Source: Gemmatimonadota bacterium (lineage in GTDB: Bacteria; Gemmatimonadota; Gemmatimonadetes; Gemmatimonadales; Gemmatimonadaceae). Taken from it: a stretch of 33,225 nt of DNA. Location: positions 1-33,225 of the forward strand of contig JAQBPY010000261.1 of NCBI GenBank assembly GCA_028287285.1. Direction: 5' to 3'. This document shows, one piece after another, positions 1-6,734 of this stretch. The notes beneath the pieces were generated by a model. That model worked only from the letters and a program-made list of their open reading frames with translations. It was not told the DNA's origin and did not search any database. The first letter of the stretch is position 1; every line of letters begins with the position of its first letter. A program made the position numbers and the translations under genes.

Positions 1-1
1 G

Positions 2-1330
2 TATCATGGTGACACCCGCCTGGCGGTGGTCGCTGGCGACACGATGCTCTATGCCGTCATCGACGAGGCGAAATACCCCCTTCGCTCGCTCGGCGCTGAC
101 CGCTTCCTGAACGCTGCCGGCGACACGATTCCCTTTCGCCGCGGGGCCGACGGAAAGGTATCCGGCTTTCTCGAGCGCACGGTGTTCTTTGCGCGTTACA
201 CGACGGCGATCGATACCGCCATGGCCGCAGCGGCGCGTGCGGTCCCGCGCCGAGCCGGCAAGGATGGACGCCCCGTGAACTATCGGTATGCCGAGCCGGT
301 TCGGCTGCGCGACGGAATCGACGTCGGCGACATCACGGAGGCGGGGCTGGACACGGCGTCCATCGCGCGGCTGATGAACCGCGTCATCGACGGGACGTAT
401 CCCGATGTCCACGGAATACTCGTGTACCGCGGCGGGAAGCTGGTGGTCGAGGAGTACTTCTATGACTATGACCGCACCCGCCCGCACCAGCTGCGTTCAG
501 CGTCCAAGAGCGTCGTGTCCACGCTCGTCGGCATCGCAATCGATCACCATGCGCTTGCCGGCGACGGGGAGCGCGTGCTCGCGCGCCTGCCGTACACGAG
601 CTACGACCACCCGGATCCACGCAAGGATGAACTCATCCTCCGCGATCTCCTCACGATGCGCTCCGGGCTCGCCTGTGACGACTGGAACGCGACGTCGCCC
701 GGCAACGAGTCGCGCGTGTACCAATCGCCGGACTGGGTGAAGTTCGTGCTCGACCTGCCGATGATCGAGACGCCCGGAACGCATGGCAGTTACTGTTCGG
801 GCAACGTTGCCGTGGCCGGACGAATGGTCGAGCGCGCGACGGGCACGTCATTGCCCGCGTTCGCGCAAAAGAATCTCTTTACGCCCCTGGGTATCCGTGC
901 TGCAGACGTACGGTGGAATTACACGCTGGCCTCGTCGAATGCGGCGACGTTTGCGCAGCTCTACATGCGACCGCGTGACATGCTCAAGCTCGGCGTCCTC
1001 TTTGCGCATGACGGCATGTGGAACGGGCGGCGAGTGGTCTCGCACGACTGGATCATGACGTCGACGGCGAAGTGGTCGACGGTGGGAGACCAGGACTATG
1101 GCTATTTCTGGTGGCACCAATGGGTCAACGCGAACACGCCTGACGGGCCCCGGCGCGTCGATATGGTCGCGGCAAACGGAAACGGTGGCCAGAGAATCTT
1201 GCTCGTGCCGTCACTCGACCTCGTCGTGGTCCTCACCGGTGGAAACTACAACTCGCAGTCGCCGGCGTCGGCGATCATGGCCAAGGAGTTGCTGCCGTCA
1301 CTTCTGAGCGAACACAGGAAGCTGAGATGA
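2..1330 (+). CDS. Serine hydrolase, beta-lactamase (class C/PBP4*) family, 5' partial
   Basis: A penicillin-binding/beta-lactamase fold serine hydrolase whose start lies off the left edge. The frame is open from base 2, and the GTG at 26 is only the first possible internal start, so the gene is truncated by the window. Numbering from that GTG, the nucleophile motif S-A-S-K is at 158-161, the second motif Y-C-S-G-N at 256-260, and N-G-N-G-G-Q at 384-389 stands where the KTG/HTG motif is expected. About 100 residues precede the catalytic domain and resemble the small beta-rich DUF3471-type domain, which more often follows it. Such enzymes are usually exported esterases, amidases or peptidases acting on D-amino-acid or lactone substrates; the substrate cannot be read from the sequence. 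The stop overlaps the next start as ATGA, indicating translational coupling. The family call is sure; activity and export are not visible. Confidence 0.88.
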   Translation, partial: YHGDTRLAVVAGDTMLYAVIDEAKYPLRSLGADRFLNAAGDTIPFRRGADGKVSGFLERTVFFARYTTAIDTAMAAAARAVPRRAGKDGRPVNYRYAEPVRLRDGIDVGDITEAGLDTASIARLMNRVIDGTYPDVHGILVYRGGKLVVEEYFYDYDRTRPHQLRSASKSVVSTLVGIAIDHHALAGDGERVLARLPYTSYDHPDPRKDELILRDLLTMRSGLACDDWNATSPGNESRVYQSPDWVKFVLDLPMIETPGTHGSYCSGNVAVAGRMVERATGTSLPAFAQKNLFTPLGIRAADVRWNYTLASSNAATFAQLYMRPRDMLKLGVLFAHDGMWNGRRVVSHDWIMTSTAKWSTVGDQDYGYFWWHQWVNANTPDGPRRVDMVAANGNGGQRILLVPSLDLVVVLTGGNYNSQSPASAIMAKELLPSLLSEHRKLR

Positions 1331-2268
1331 CGATTCCAAACGTGCTTGCGGCTACCTGGAGCGACGGGTTGTTCGTCTTCGCCGGCGAAACGCGACGCCA
1401 GGAGCTGGCCGGTCATTCGGTGAGAGCTCTGGTATCAGATCAGAATGGATGCACGCTCGCGATCGTCGATGGACACTCGCTTTGCCGTCGTACGTGCGAG
1501 GGTGTGTGGAGTACGATCGCCAGCAGCCAACTGGACCTCGCATGCCTGATGATAGTCGACAATGTGATCTATCTGGGGACGGACGACGCGCGTGTCCTCC
1601 GCCTCAACCCCGGCGGCGGCATTGATCCGCTCAACGGCTTCGAGTCCATGCCGGGCCGAGCCACGTGGTACGCCGGGTCGGCGCTGATAAACGGTCAACT
1701 CGTTGGACCCCCGCTTGGAGTCCGGTCGATGACCGCCACGTCAGACGGCGCTGTACTCCTGGCCAATGTGCATGTCGGCGGCATTCCGCGCTCCACCGAC
1801 GGTGGTGTGACCTGGCAACCCACCATTGACGTGCACAGTGACGTCCACGAAGTGTGCGGGCACCCGATTCATTCCCGCACGATAGTGGCGGCGGCGGCCA
1901 CCGGGCTGTGTATCAGCCGGGACGGCGGCGGTTCCTGGACCGTGGAACAGGACGGCCTGCATGCGCCGTATTGCTCCGCCGTAGCATTTTCGGGAAGTGA
2001 CATTCTCGTGGCTGCATCGACAGACCACTTCGCGGCCCAAGGCGCAATTTATCGGCGGCCGATGGACGGGAGTGGTCCGCTGCAGCCTGTCCGGGGTCTG
2101 CCCCGGTGGCTTGAAGGCATCGTCGATACGGGCTGCATCGCCACACATGGGTCTGCGCTTGCGATCGCCGACAAGGCCGGTAATCTGTACGCGTCAGCGG
2201 ATGCCGGACACACCTGGCTGCATCGTGACAGGGGTCTTCCAATGGTGAGCACGGTCCTTGTGATTTGA
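1327..2268 (+). CDS. BNR/Asp-box repeat beta-propeller protein
   Basis: A 313-residue protein of the sialidase/YVTN-like propeller superfamily. Three Asp-box motifs (S-x-D-x-G-x-T/S-W) are visible: STDGGVTW near residue 156, SRDGGGSW near 197 and SADAGHTW near 290. They mark beta-hairpins of a propeller and do not by themselves imply sialidase activity; no catalytic Arg triad or FRIP motif was recognised. There is no signal peptide or membrane segment, so it looks cytoplasmic unless the start is wrong. The start overlaps the serine hydrolase stop by 4 bases (ATGA), suggesting co-translation and a functional link. Specific function unknown; a structural or binding role is likely. Confidence 0.8.
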   Translation: MTIPNVLAATWSDGLFVFAGETRRQELAGHSVRALVSDQNGCTLAIVDGHSLCRRTCEGVWSTIASSQLDLACLMIVDNVIYLGTDDARVLRLNPGGGIDPLNGFESMPGRATWYAGSALINGQLVGPPLGVRSMTATSDGAVLLANVHVGGIPRSTDGGVTWQPTIDVHSDVHEVCGHPIHSRTIVAAAATGLCISRDGGGSWTVEQDGLHAPYCSAVAFSGSDILVAASTDHFAAQGAIYRRPMDGSGPLQPVRGLPRWLEGIVDTGCIATHGSALAIADKAGNLYASADAGHTWLHRDRGLPMVSTVLVI

Positions 2269-2313
2269 TGGATATGGAATGCCGTATATCGCGACGCCGA
2301 GAGACGAAGAACC

Positions 2314-3054
2314 ATGACCGTGACCGATACGAAATCTGGAGAAGGGAAAGACGCGGAGCTGTGGCCCCTGCTGCGCGCAATTGCCACGGGTGATGAAACA
2401 ACCGCATCACACTTGCTTGGGACTTGTCCGCGCCTCGCGCTGGACGCGTTGTCCAGCGGGGCGACCCGTCACTCGTCGACGTCGTACTACTTGGAGGAGC
2501 TGGGGCACTATGTCTACGCGGGCGACACCGCGCTGCACGTAGCGGCCGCGGCCTACCGAACGGACATCGCGAAGGAACTCCTTGGCCACGGCGCGGACGT
2601 CAGCGCAAGAAATCGCCGAGGGGCGCAACCGATTCATTACGCCACGATTGGACAGCCGGGATCGGAGACATGGGCTCCGCGAGCGCAGGCCGCCATCGTT
2701 GCGTATCTGCTCAGTGCAGGTGCCGACCCAAACGCGGCGGACAAGAGTGGAGTGACACCGCTCCATCGGGCGGTTCGGACGCGCTGTGCGGCGGCGGTTG
2801 GTGTTCTTCTCGCCAACGGCGCCGATCCGCGCCGCAAGAATGGGAGCGGGTCGACACCACTTCACCTGGCCGTACAGAACACCGGGCGTGGGGGCAGCGG
2901 GACGGCCGCGGCGTCCGAGCAGCAGCGGGAGATCATTCGCTTGCTGGTGGAGCACGGCGCTCGGCCGAGCGACACGGATGGTCGCGGCAAGACGGTCACG
3001 GCGTCTGTCGCGGGTCAGGGGATTGCCGATATGCTGCAGTCGGACGATTTTTGA
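2314..3054 (+). CDS. Ankyrin repeat protein
   Basis: A 246-residue soluble protein with about four ankyrin repeats between residues 70 and 218. Recognisable repeat cores are DTALHVAAAA (71-80), AQPIHYA (104-110), GVTPLHRAV (146-154) and GSTPLHLAV (179-187), each followed by a helix and a GADP/GADV/GARP turn. The N-terminal 65 residues contain a divergent first repeat region (LLRAIATGD). Ankyrin stacks bind partner proteins; no enzymatic domain is fused and no signal peptide is seen. It follows the BNR gene by 45 nt and precedes the reductase gene by 9 nt on the same strand, so it may share their transcript. The partner is unknown. No strong Shine-Dalgarno precedes the ATG, only a purine-rich stretch. 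Confidence 0.88.
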   Translation: MTVTDTKSGEGKDAELWPLLRAIATGDETTASHLLGTCPRLALDALSSGATRHSSTSYYLEELGHYVYAGDTALHVAAAAYRTDIAKELLGHGADVSARNRRGAQPIHYATIGQPGSETWAPRAQAAIVAYLLSAGADPNAADKSGVTPLHRAVRTRCAAAVGVLLANGADPRRKNGSGSTPLHLAVQNTGRGGSGTAAASEQQREIIRLLVEHGARPSDTDGRGKTVTASVAGQGIADMLQSDDF

Positions 3055-3063
3055 CGGTACACG

Positions 3064-3630
3064 ATGGCCAATGCCGACTCACATGTCACGATTCACATGG
3101 TCGCGAGCCTCGATGGCTTCATCGCCCGCAAGGACGGAAGCGTCGATTGGCTCGAGACGTCCGACGAATTCGCGGACGGTGACACCATGGAGCCCGGGTC
3201 CGTCGATGCGTTTCTCGCGACGATCGACTGCTATGTCATGGGCGCACGAACGTACGAGACAGCGGTGAATTTTGCGGCCAAGGGGTTGGGATGGGCGTAT
3301 GGTGACACGCCCACCTTCGTGCTCACGCATCGCGACCTGCCCCGCATTCGAGAGACCGTGGAGTTCTACTCGGGTGACCTCGCGGAATTCGTGAATGGCC
3401 GCCTCCGTCCCATGTTCCGCAGCATCTGGTTCGTTGGCGGGGGCATGCTCTGCGCCGAATGTCTTCGCCTGCAGCTGGCCGACGAGGTGCGTTATTCCAT
3501 CGTGCCCGTGCTGATTGGCGATGGCATTCCATTCTTCGAGAAGCTCGACGGCGACGTCACGCTACATCTGGCCGAGGTCAAAGCCTATCGGAATGGCATG
3601 GTCGAGCTTCGGTACGAGGTGCGGCGATGA
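3064..3630 (+). CDS. Dihydrofolate reductase family protein (RibD C-terminal-like)
   Basis: A 188-residue protein of the DHFR/RibD-C superfamily, the stand-alone YyaP/YwjB type. The N-terminus has the typical strand-loop IHMVASLDGFIARKDGSVDW, and a central segment IWFVGGGMLCAECL corresponds to the NADPH-binding Gly-rich turn of the fold. These are NAD(P)H-dependent reductases; most stand-alone members have no proven substrate, so a true folate or riboflavin role should not be assumed. It starts 9 nt after the ankyrin stop and is the last gene of the leftmost plus-strand run. It converges on the M56 gene, whose stop lies 45 nt away, with no clear terminator in the 44-nt gap. Confidence 0.87.
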   Translation: MANADSHVTIHMVASLDGFIARKDGSVDWLETSDEFADGDTMEPGSVDAFLATIDCYVMGARTYETAVNFAAKGLGWAYGDTPTFVLTHRDLPRIRETVEFYSGDLAEFVNGRLRPMFRSIWFVGGGMLCAECLRLQLADEVRYSIVPVLIGDGIPFFEKLDGDVTLHLAEVKAYRNGMVELRYEVRR

Positions 3631-3674
3631 CGCCCGTTCCTTGATCTTCATGGCCAACCGTTGCCGCGCTTCAA

Positions 3675-5183
3675 TCAGCGCACCGGCGGCGGCGGTGGCG
3701 CCGAGTGCACCGATGATGACCCGATTGCGTTCGTCTTTATGATGACGACACCGTTCGAGGCATCCTGATCCGGATAGAGTCGCCGCGCTGATTCCCCTTT
3801 GCGGACCTCGACACTGGAGATGTTGGAAGGATTGAGCGCCTCCAGTGCACTGGGCGACACGATCACTCCATCGATGATCATGAGGGGGGCGTTCTTTCCC
3901 TTCTCGGGCACTGCGGTGAGCAGAAGCTTGCCCGTGACGATCTTCACTCCATCGGCTGGCCGTTCGTCCACGGCGGCCGATGCGCCCGCCGCCCTGCCGC
4001 TGTCTGCCGCGTCATCAATCGTGGTGATGGTGATGCGGCCGGAGCGCCCCATACCGGCCTTCTGAATTTCCATCGCACCGATGCGGCTTGCGGCAATGGC
4101 ATGCGCGGTGTCGGCCGACACGACCATTCCGTCCACCACGTAGACCGATGCTCCGTTGTCCTTCAGCAGCTTCGCACGGGCCGCCACTCTCTCGGCGCCG
4201 GCCACATCCATCTGCGAAACGTCGGCCGACGTGGGGATCCGCGCCTCGCAGGCCGCGAGAATCGAGAGTGCGGCAACGGCCGCGAGCGCCGATGCGCGAA
4301 CGAGCAGGAACCGCGTGCGCGTGTGTTTCATGGCCTGAAGTCTCCGTTCGAGGTGGGAAGTCCTGTCCGCGAGAGCAATGGCGCCTACCCGATGGCCCGC
4401 ACACTGGCCGGCGATGTCGATCAACAGCGATCCGTACGATTGCGCCTGCACGCCGCGCCTGAGCACGCGGGCGTCGCAATCCAGCTCCACCGCGAGCCGC
4501 AGGCGCGACATCATCCACCACGCGGCAGGATGCCACGGCAGCAGCGCGACTACGAGCCAGCCGGCGATCATGAGCACGGGATCATGGGCCGACACGTGCT
4601 CCGACTCATGCACGATCACGAGGCGCTGTTCGTCGGCATTCTTTTCGAGCAGCCAGTGCGGAACGACGATCTCGGGGTGTGTCAGGCCGACGACGGCGGG
4701 CCCCACGGAGGGCGCGACACGCACGCGCGTGCCAGCTACGAACGCAGCCGGCCAGGTACGCCGCTCCATGTTCATGCGCCGGCTCACCGACACGAGCATT
4801 GCCGCGAGCATGATGCTGAGCGAGCCCCATGTGGCGGCAATGGCGAGCTTCGCGTAACGCGGGGTGCGAAGGTCGGCGGCGGCAAAGGCGCGCGTGAGCG
4901 CTCCCAGCGTCCGGCCGGGCACGCTCAAGAGGTTCGTACTCCGTGCCGTTAGTGCCACGGCCGAATGCGGCGCCATACCCTGGAGCTCGCGCAGCGACAC
5001 GCTGGGGGATGTTGGGTTGTTCCGCGGTGCCAGCAGTGCAAGCGATACGACGCCCGAGAGGGCGGACGCCCACACCCACCGCGTTGGCAGCGAGGTGCGC
5101 CGCAGGATGCTGTCGATGGCGAGCGCGCCCACCGCGAATGCACTGCCGACAAACAGCACGTACATCATCCACGAGAGGCTCAT
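3675..5183 (-). CDS. M56 (BlaR1-type) membrane metallopeptidase with TonB-plug-like C-terminal modules
   Basis: A 502-residue integral membrane zinc peptidase of the BlaR1/MecR1 family. Hydrophobic segments lie near residues 5-25, 36-52, 113-133, 201-216 and 295-311. The gluzincin motif H-E-S-E-H is at 192-196, with a candidate third ligand Glu in ELDCDARV (233-240). In BlaR1 this domain inactivates the BlaI repressor after sensing; here the partner is the gene immediately upstream (4-base ATGA overlap). The penicillin-binding sensor of true BlaR1 is absent. Instead, after the last membrane segment there are two similar plug-like stretches, about 344-376 (VYVVDGMVV...) and 431-484 (PLMIIDGVIV...SSVEVRKG...GVVIIKT), resembling the plug of TonB-dependent receptors, and a Pro-rich tail. 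What it senses is unknown. Confidence 0.9.
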   Translation of the reverse strand: MSLSWMMYVLFVGSAFAVGALAIDSILRRTSLPTRWVWASALSGVVSLALLAPRNNPTSPSVSLRELQGMAPHSAVALTARSTNLLSVPGRTLGALTRAFAAADLRTPRYAKLAIAATWGSLSIMLAAMLVSVSRRMNMERRTWPAAFVAGTRVRVAPSVGPAVVGLTHPEIVVPHWLLEKNADEQRLVIVHESEHVSAHDPVLMIAGWLVVALLPWHPAAWWMMSRLRLAVELDCDARVLRRGVQAQSYGSLLIDIAGQCAGHRVGAIALADRTSHLERRLQAMKHTRTRFLLVRASALAAVAALSILAACEARIPTSADVSQMDVAGAERVAARAKLLKDNGASVYVVDGMVVSADTAHAIAASRIGAMEIQKAGMGRSGRITITTIDDAADSGRAAGASAAVDERPADGVKIVTGKLLLTAVPEKGKNAPLMIIDGVIVSPSALEALNPSNISSVEVRKGESARRLYPDQDASNGVVIIKTNAIGSSSVHSAPPPPPVR

Positions 5184-5554
5184 GGCTCATCCTCCAGCCG
5201 CTCGGCGAGCATGGCCCGCATGCGCTCGAGATCGTCGCGGCTGAGCGCCCGGTCGGAGACCAGCTGCGCGAACATGCGCGACGAAGAGCCGTGAAAGATG
5301 GCGTCGCGAATCCGGGCGAGCGCGCTCCCCCCTGCCCGCTCGGCGCCCACGGTGGGCAGGTATTTGTACGCGCGCCCGTGTGCCTCATGCCGCACGAATC
5401 CCTTTTCCTCGAGGGTCTGGAGGGCGGACAGCACGGAGGTGTAGGCAAGCTCCTCATCGAGCCCTTCGCGCACCTGGGCAACAGTGGCTGAACCCAGCCG
5501 CCAGAGGATGCTCATGACGGCAAGCTCGCGGGGGGGGAAGTAGATGTCGTTCAT
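5180..5554 (-). CDS. BlaI/MecI/CopY-family transcriptional repressor
   Basis: A 124-residue winged-helix regulator. The N-terminus FPPRELAVMSILWRLGSATVAQVREGL and the recognition region AYTSVLSALQTLEEKGFV are characteristic of the family, followed by a helical dimerisation tail. BlaI-type proteins bind DNA as dimers and are inactivated by a partner M56 protease, which is the next gene (overlap 5180-5183). The family normally represses its own operon, and two matching dyads flank the promoter upstream of this gene. A weak Shine-Dalgarno AGAGG (5558-5562) sits 3 nt before the ATG. Codons 6-9 contain a run of eight C on the coding strand (5530-5537), a possible slippage site; the frame is intact as given. 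Confidence 0.93.
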   Translation of the reverse strand: MNDIYFPPRELAVMSILWRLGSATVAQVREGLDEELAYTSVLSALQTLEEKGFVRHEAHGRAYKYLPTVGAERAGGSALARIRDAIFHGSSSRMFAQLVSDRALSRDDLERMRAMLAERLEDEP

Positions 5555-5565
5555 GGGCCTCTATT

Positions 5566-5579
5566 ACTGGTTCTTCCGT
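5566..5579. promoter_or_regulatory. Candidate BlaI-type operator, downstream copy
   Basis: An imperfect inverted repeat ACTGG-TTCT-TCCGT, matching the upstream copy ACTGG-TTTT-CCAGT at 11 of 14 positions. It abuts the -10 element and would cover the transcription start of the BlaI-M56 operon. Binding here would block RNA polymerase directly. Confidence 0.5.
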
Positions 5580-5608
5580 AGCATAGGGCCTTTTCCCATT
5601 CCTGTCAA
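5580..5608 (-). promoter_or_regulatory. Sigma-70-type promoter of the BlaI-M56 operon
   Basis: On the minus strand a perfect -35 TTGACA (5608-5603) is followed after exactly 17 nt by TATGCT (5585-5580), close to the consensus -10. The predicted start is near 5573, giving an untranslated leader of roughly 18 nt before the ATG at 5554. This is the strongest promoter-like sequence I found in the window. One dyad touches its -35 and another lies directly downstream of its -10, a layout expected of a repressed promoter. Confidence 0.75.
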
Positions 5609-5621
5609 CTGGTTTTCCAGT
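5608..5621. promoter_or_regulatory. Candidate BlaI-type operator, upstream copy
   Basis: A perfect inverted repeat ACTGG-TTTT-CCAGT. Its last base is shared with the -35 hexamer of the BlaI-M56 promoter. The centre is 42 bp from that of the second, imperfect copy, i.e. four helical turns, so two dimers would bind the same DNA face. The sequence is not the staphylococcal TACA/TGTA operator, so assignment to this repressor rests on position and duplication. Confidence 0.55.
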
Positions 5622-5765
5622 AGGTCTCAACCATTGTCCGGGCGGGCCTGTCACACCACCGCTTGATGAGGTTCGCCCTGAAGGATGGCAATTGTTTTTT
5701 GTAGTGACCGCGGACCTGTCAGTGGCCAGATCACCGTCCCCCCCATCGCAACACGGAGAAATTTC

Positions 5766-6593
5766 ATGCGCCGCATCCTCTTCCTCGCCCTCGCCGTCGC
5801 CAGCGGTTGCCTGCCCGCCCGCGCCCAACGCACCGCGGACAGCGATGACCGGTGGCTCGAGAACTGCCGCGACAACTGGGGCGACCGTGATCGGGGCCGA
5901 GCGTGCGAGGTGCGCGACGTTGCGGTGCGGGTTTCCGGCCGGTTCATCGAAGTGGATGGGCAGGCCAATGGCGGCGTGCGGGTCGTGGGCTGGGATGGTA
6001 GCGACGTGAAGGTCACTGCGCGTCTCCAGGGCAACGCACGCAGTGACGGCAGCGCGCGCGACCTGCTCAAGGACGTGCGGATCGGCATGGATGGAAACAC
6101 CCTCCGCGCCGATGGCCCGCGCGGCTGGAGTGGGCGTGGCCGCGACAGCGAAAACTGGTCGGTGAGCTACCTCATCATGGTACCCCGCCACTTCGACCTG
6201 CGCCTGGGCGCCAACAACGGCTCGCTCAACGTGGCCGGCGTGAACGGAACGATGGACCTTCGCACCACCAACGGGTCGGTCGTGCTGAGCGAAGTGGGCG
6301 GGGACGTCCGCGCCCGCACGCAAAACGGCTCGTTGACCGTGGAGTTGAGCGGCGGCAAATGGGAGGGTGCGGGGCTCGAGGCACAGACGCAGAATGGTGC
6401 GGTGCGGATGGGGATTCCGTCCAAGTATGCGGCGACGATCGAGACGGGCACGGTGAACGGGCATGTGAGCACGGACTTTCCGGTGACCTTTCGCGGCCGG
6501 ATCACCCGCCAGTTGAGCCTGCCGCTCAATGGGGGCGGAACGGTACTCCGTGCAACGACGCAGAATGGATCGGTGACGCTCTCCGAGCGATAG
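5766..6593 (+). CDS. Exported DUF4097-type beta-strand repeat protein
   Basis: A 275-residue protein starting at the ATG at 5766, preceded by GGAG at 5755-5758; the longer frame from 5685 lacks an initiation context and would bury the signal peptide. The N-terminus MRRILFLALAVASGCLPARA is a signal peptide with likely cleavage at ARA-Q; the internal Gly-Cys is a poor lipobox. The rest is a beta-solenoid-like array of N-G-S/A/T turns (NNGSLNVAGV, TTNGSVVLSE, TQNGSLTVEL, TQNGAVRMGI, TQNGSVTLSE), diagnostic of DUF4097/DUF4098 proteins, which sit in the envelope and have no agreed function. It is divergent from the BlaI-M56 operon, sharing a 211-bp intergenic region, so co-regulation is plausible. 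A strong hairpin follows the stop. Confidence 0.87.
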   Translation: MRRILFLALAVASGCLPARAQRTADSDDRWLENCRDNWGDRDRGRACEVRDVAVRVSGRFIEVDGQANGGVRVVGWDGSDVKVTARLQGNARSDGSARDLLKDVRIGMDGNTLRADGPRGWSGRGRDSENWSVSYLIMVPRHFDLRLGANNGSLNVAGVNGTMDLRTTNGSVVLSEVGGDVRARTQNGSLTVELSGGKWEGAGLEAQTQNGAVRMGIPSKYAATIETGTVNGHVSTDFPVTFRGRITRQLSLPLNGGGTVLRATTQNGSVTLSER

Positions 6594-6620
6594 GAGTCCA
6601 ACCCGTGCACCGTTGTCCAC

Positions 6621-6645
6621 GAGGGGCCGGCGTTGCCGGCCCCTC
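6621..6645 (+). terminator. Hairpin after the DUF4097 gene
   Basis: GAGGGGCCGGC and GCCGGCCCCTC form a perfect 11-bp GC-rich stem with a GTT loop, starting 28 nt after the stop codon. There is no proper U-tract downstream (GCTTGCATCATATT), so it may be a weak or Rho-assisted terminator or a transcript-stabilising hairpin rather than a classical one. Confidence 0.6.
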
Positions 6646-6673
6646 GCTTGCATCATATTGCATGATTTCTTAG

Positions 6674-6703
6674 TTGGATCATCGCGTACTCCCGGGGTAG
6701 TAT
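6674..6703 (+). promoter_or_regulatory. Candidate promoter of the M1 peptidase gene
   Basis: TTGGAT (6674-6679) and TAGTAT (6698-6703) are separated by 18 nt and lie just downstream of the hairpin closing the DUF4097 gene. Transcription would begin near 6710, after the ATG at 6702 but before the ATG at 6735, which supports the later start for the peptidase. The match is moderate only. Confidence 0.38.
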
Positions 6704-6734
6704 GCGGTACCACCTTCTCCTTCAGCAATCAGCC

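Noticed and set aside
3675-5554. True beta-lactam resistance system (BlaR1-BlaI)
   Set aside because: The M56 protein has no penicillin-binding sensor domain and no beta-lactamase gene is adjacent; the serine hydrolase at the left edge is a distant class C-like enzyme on the other strand.
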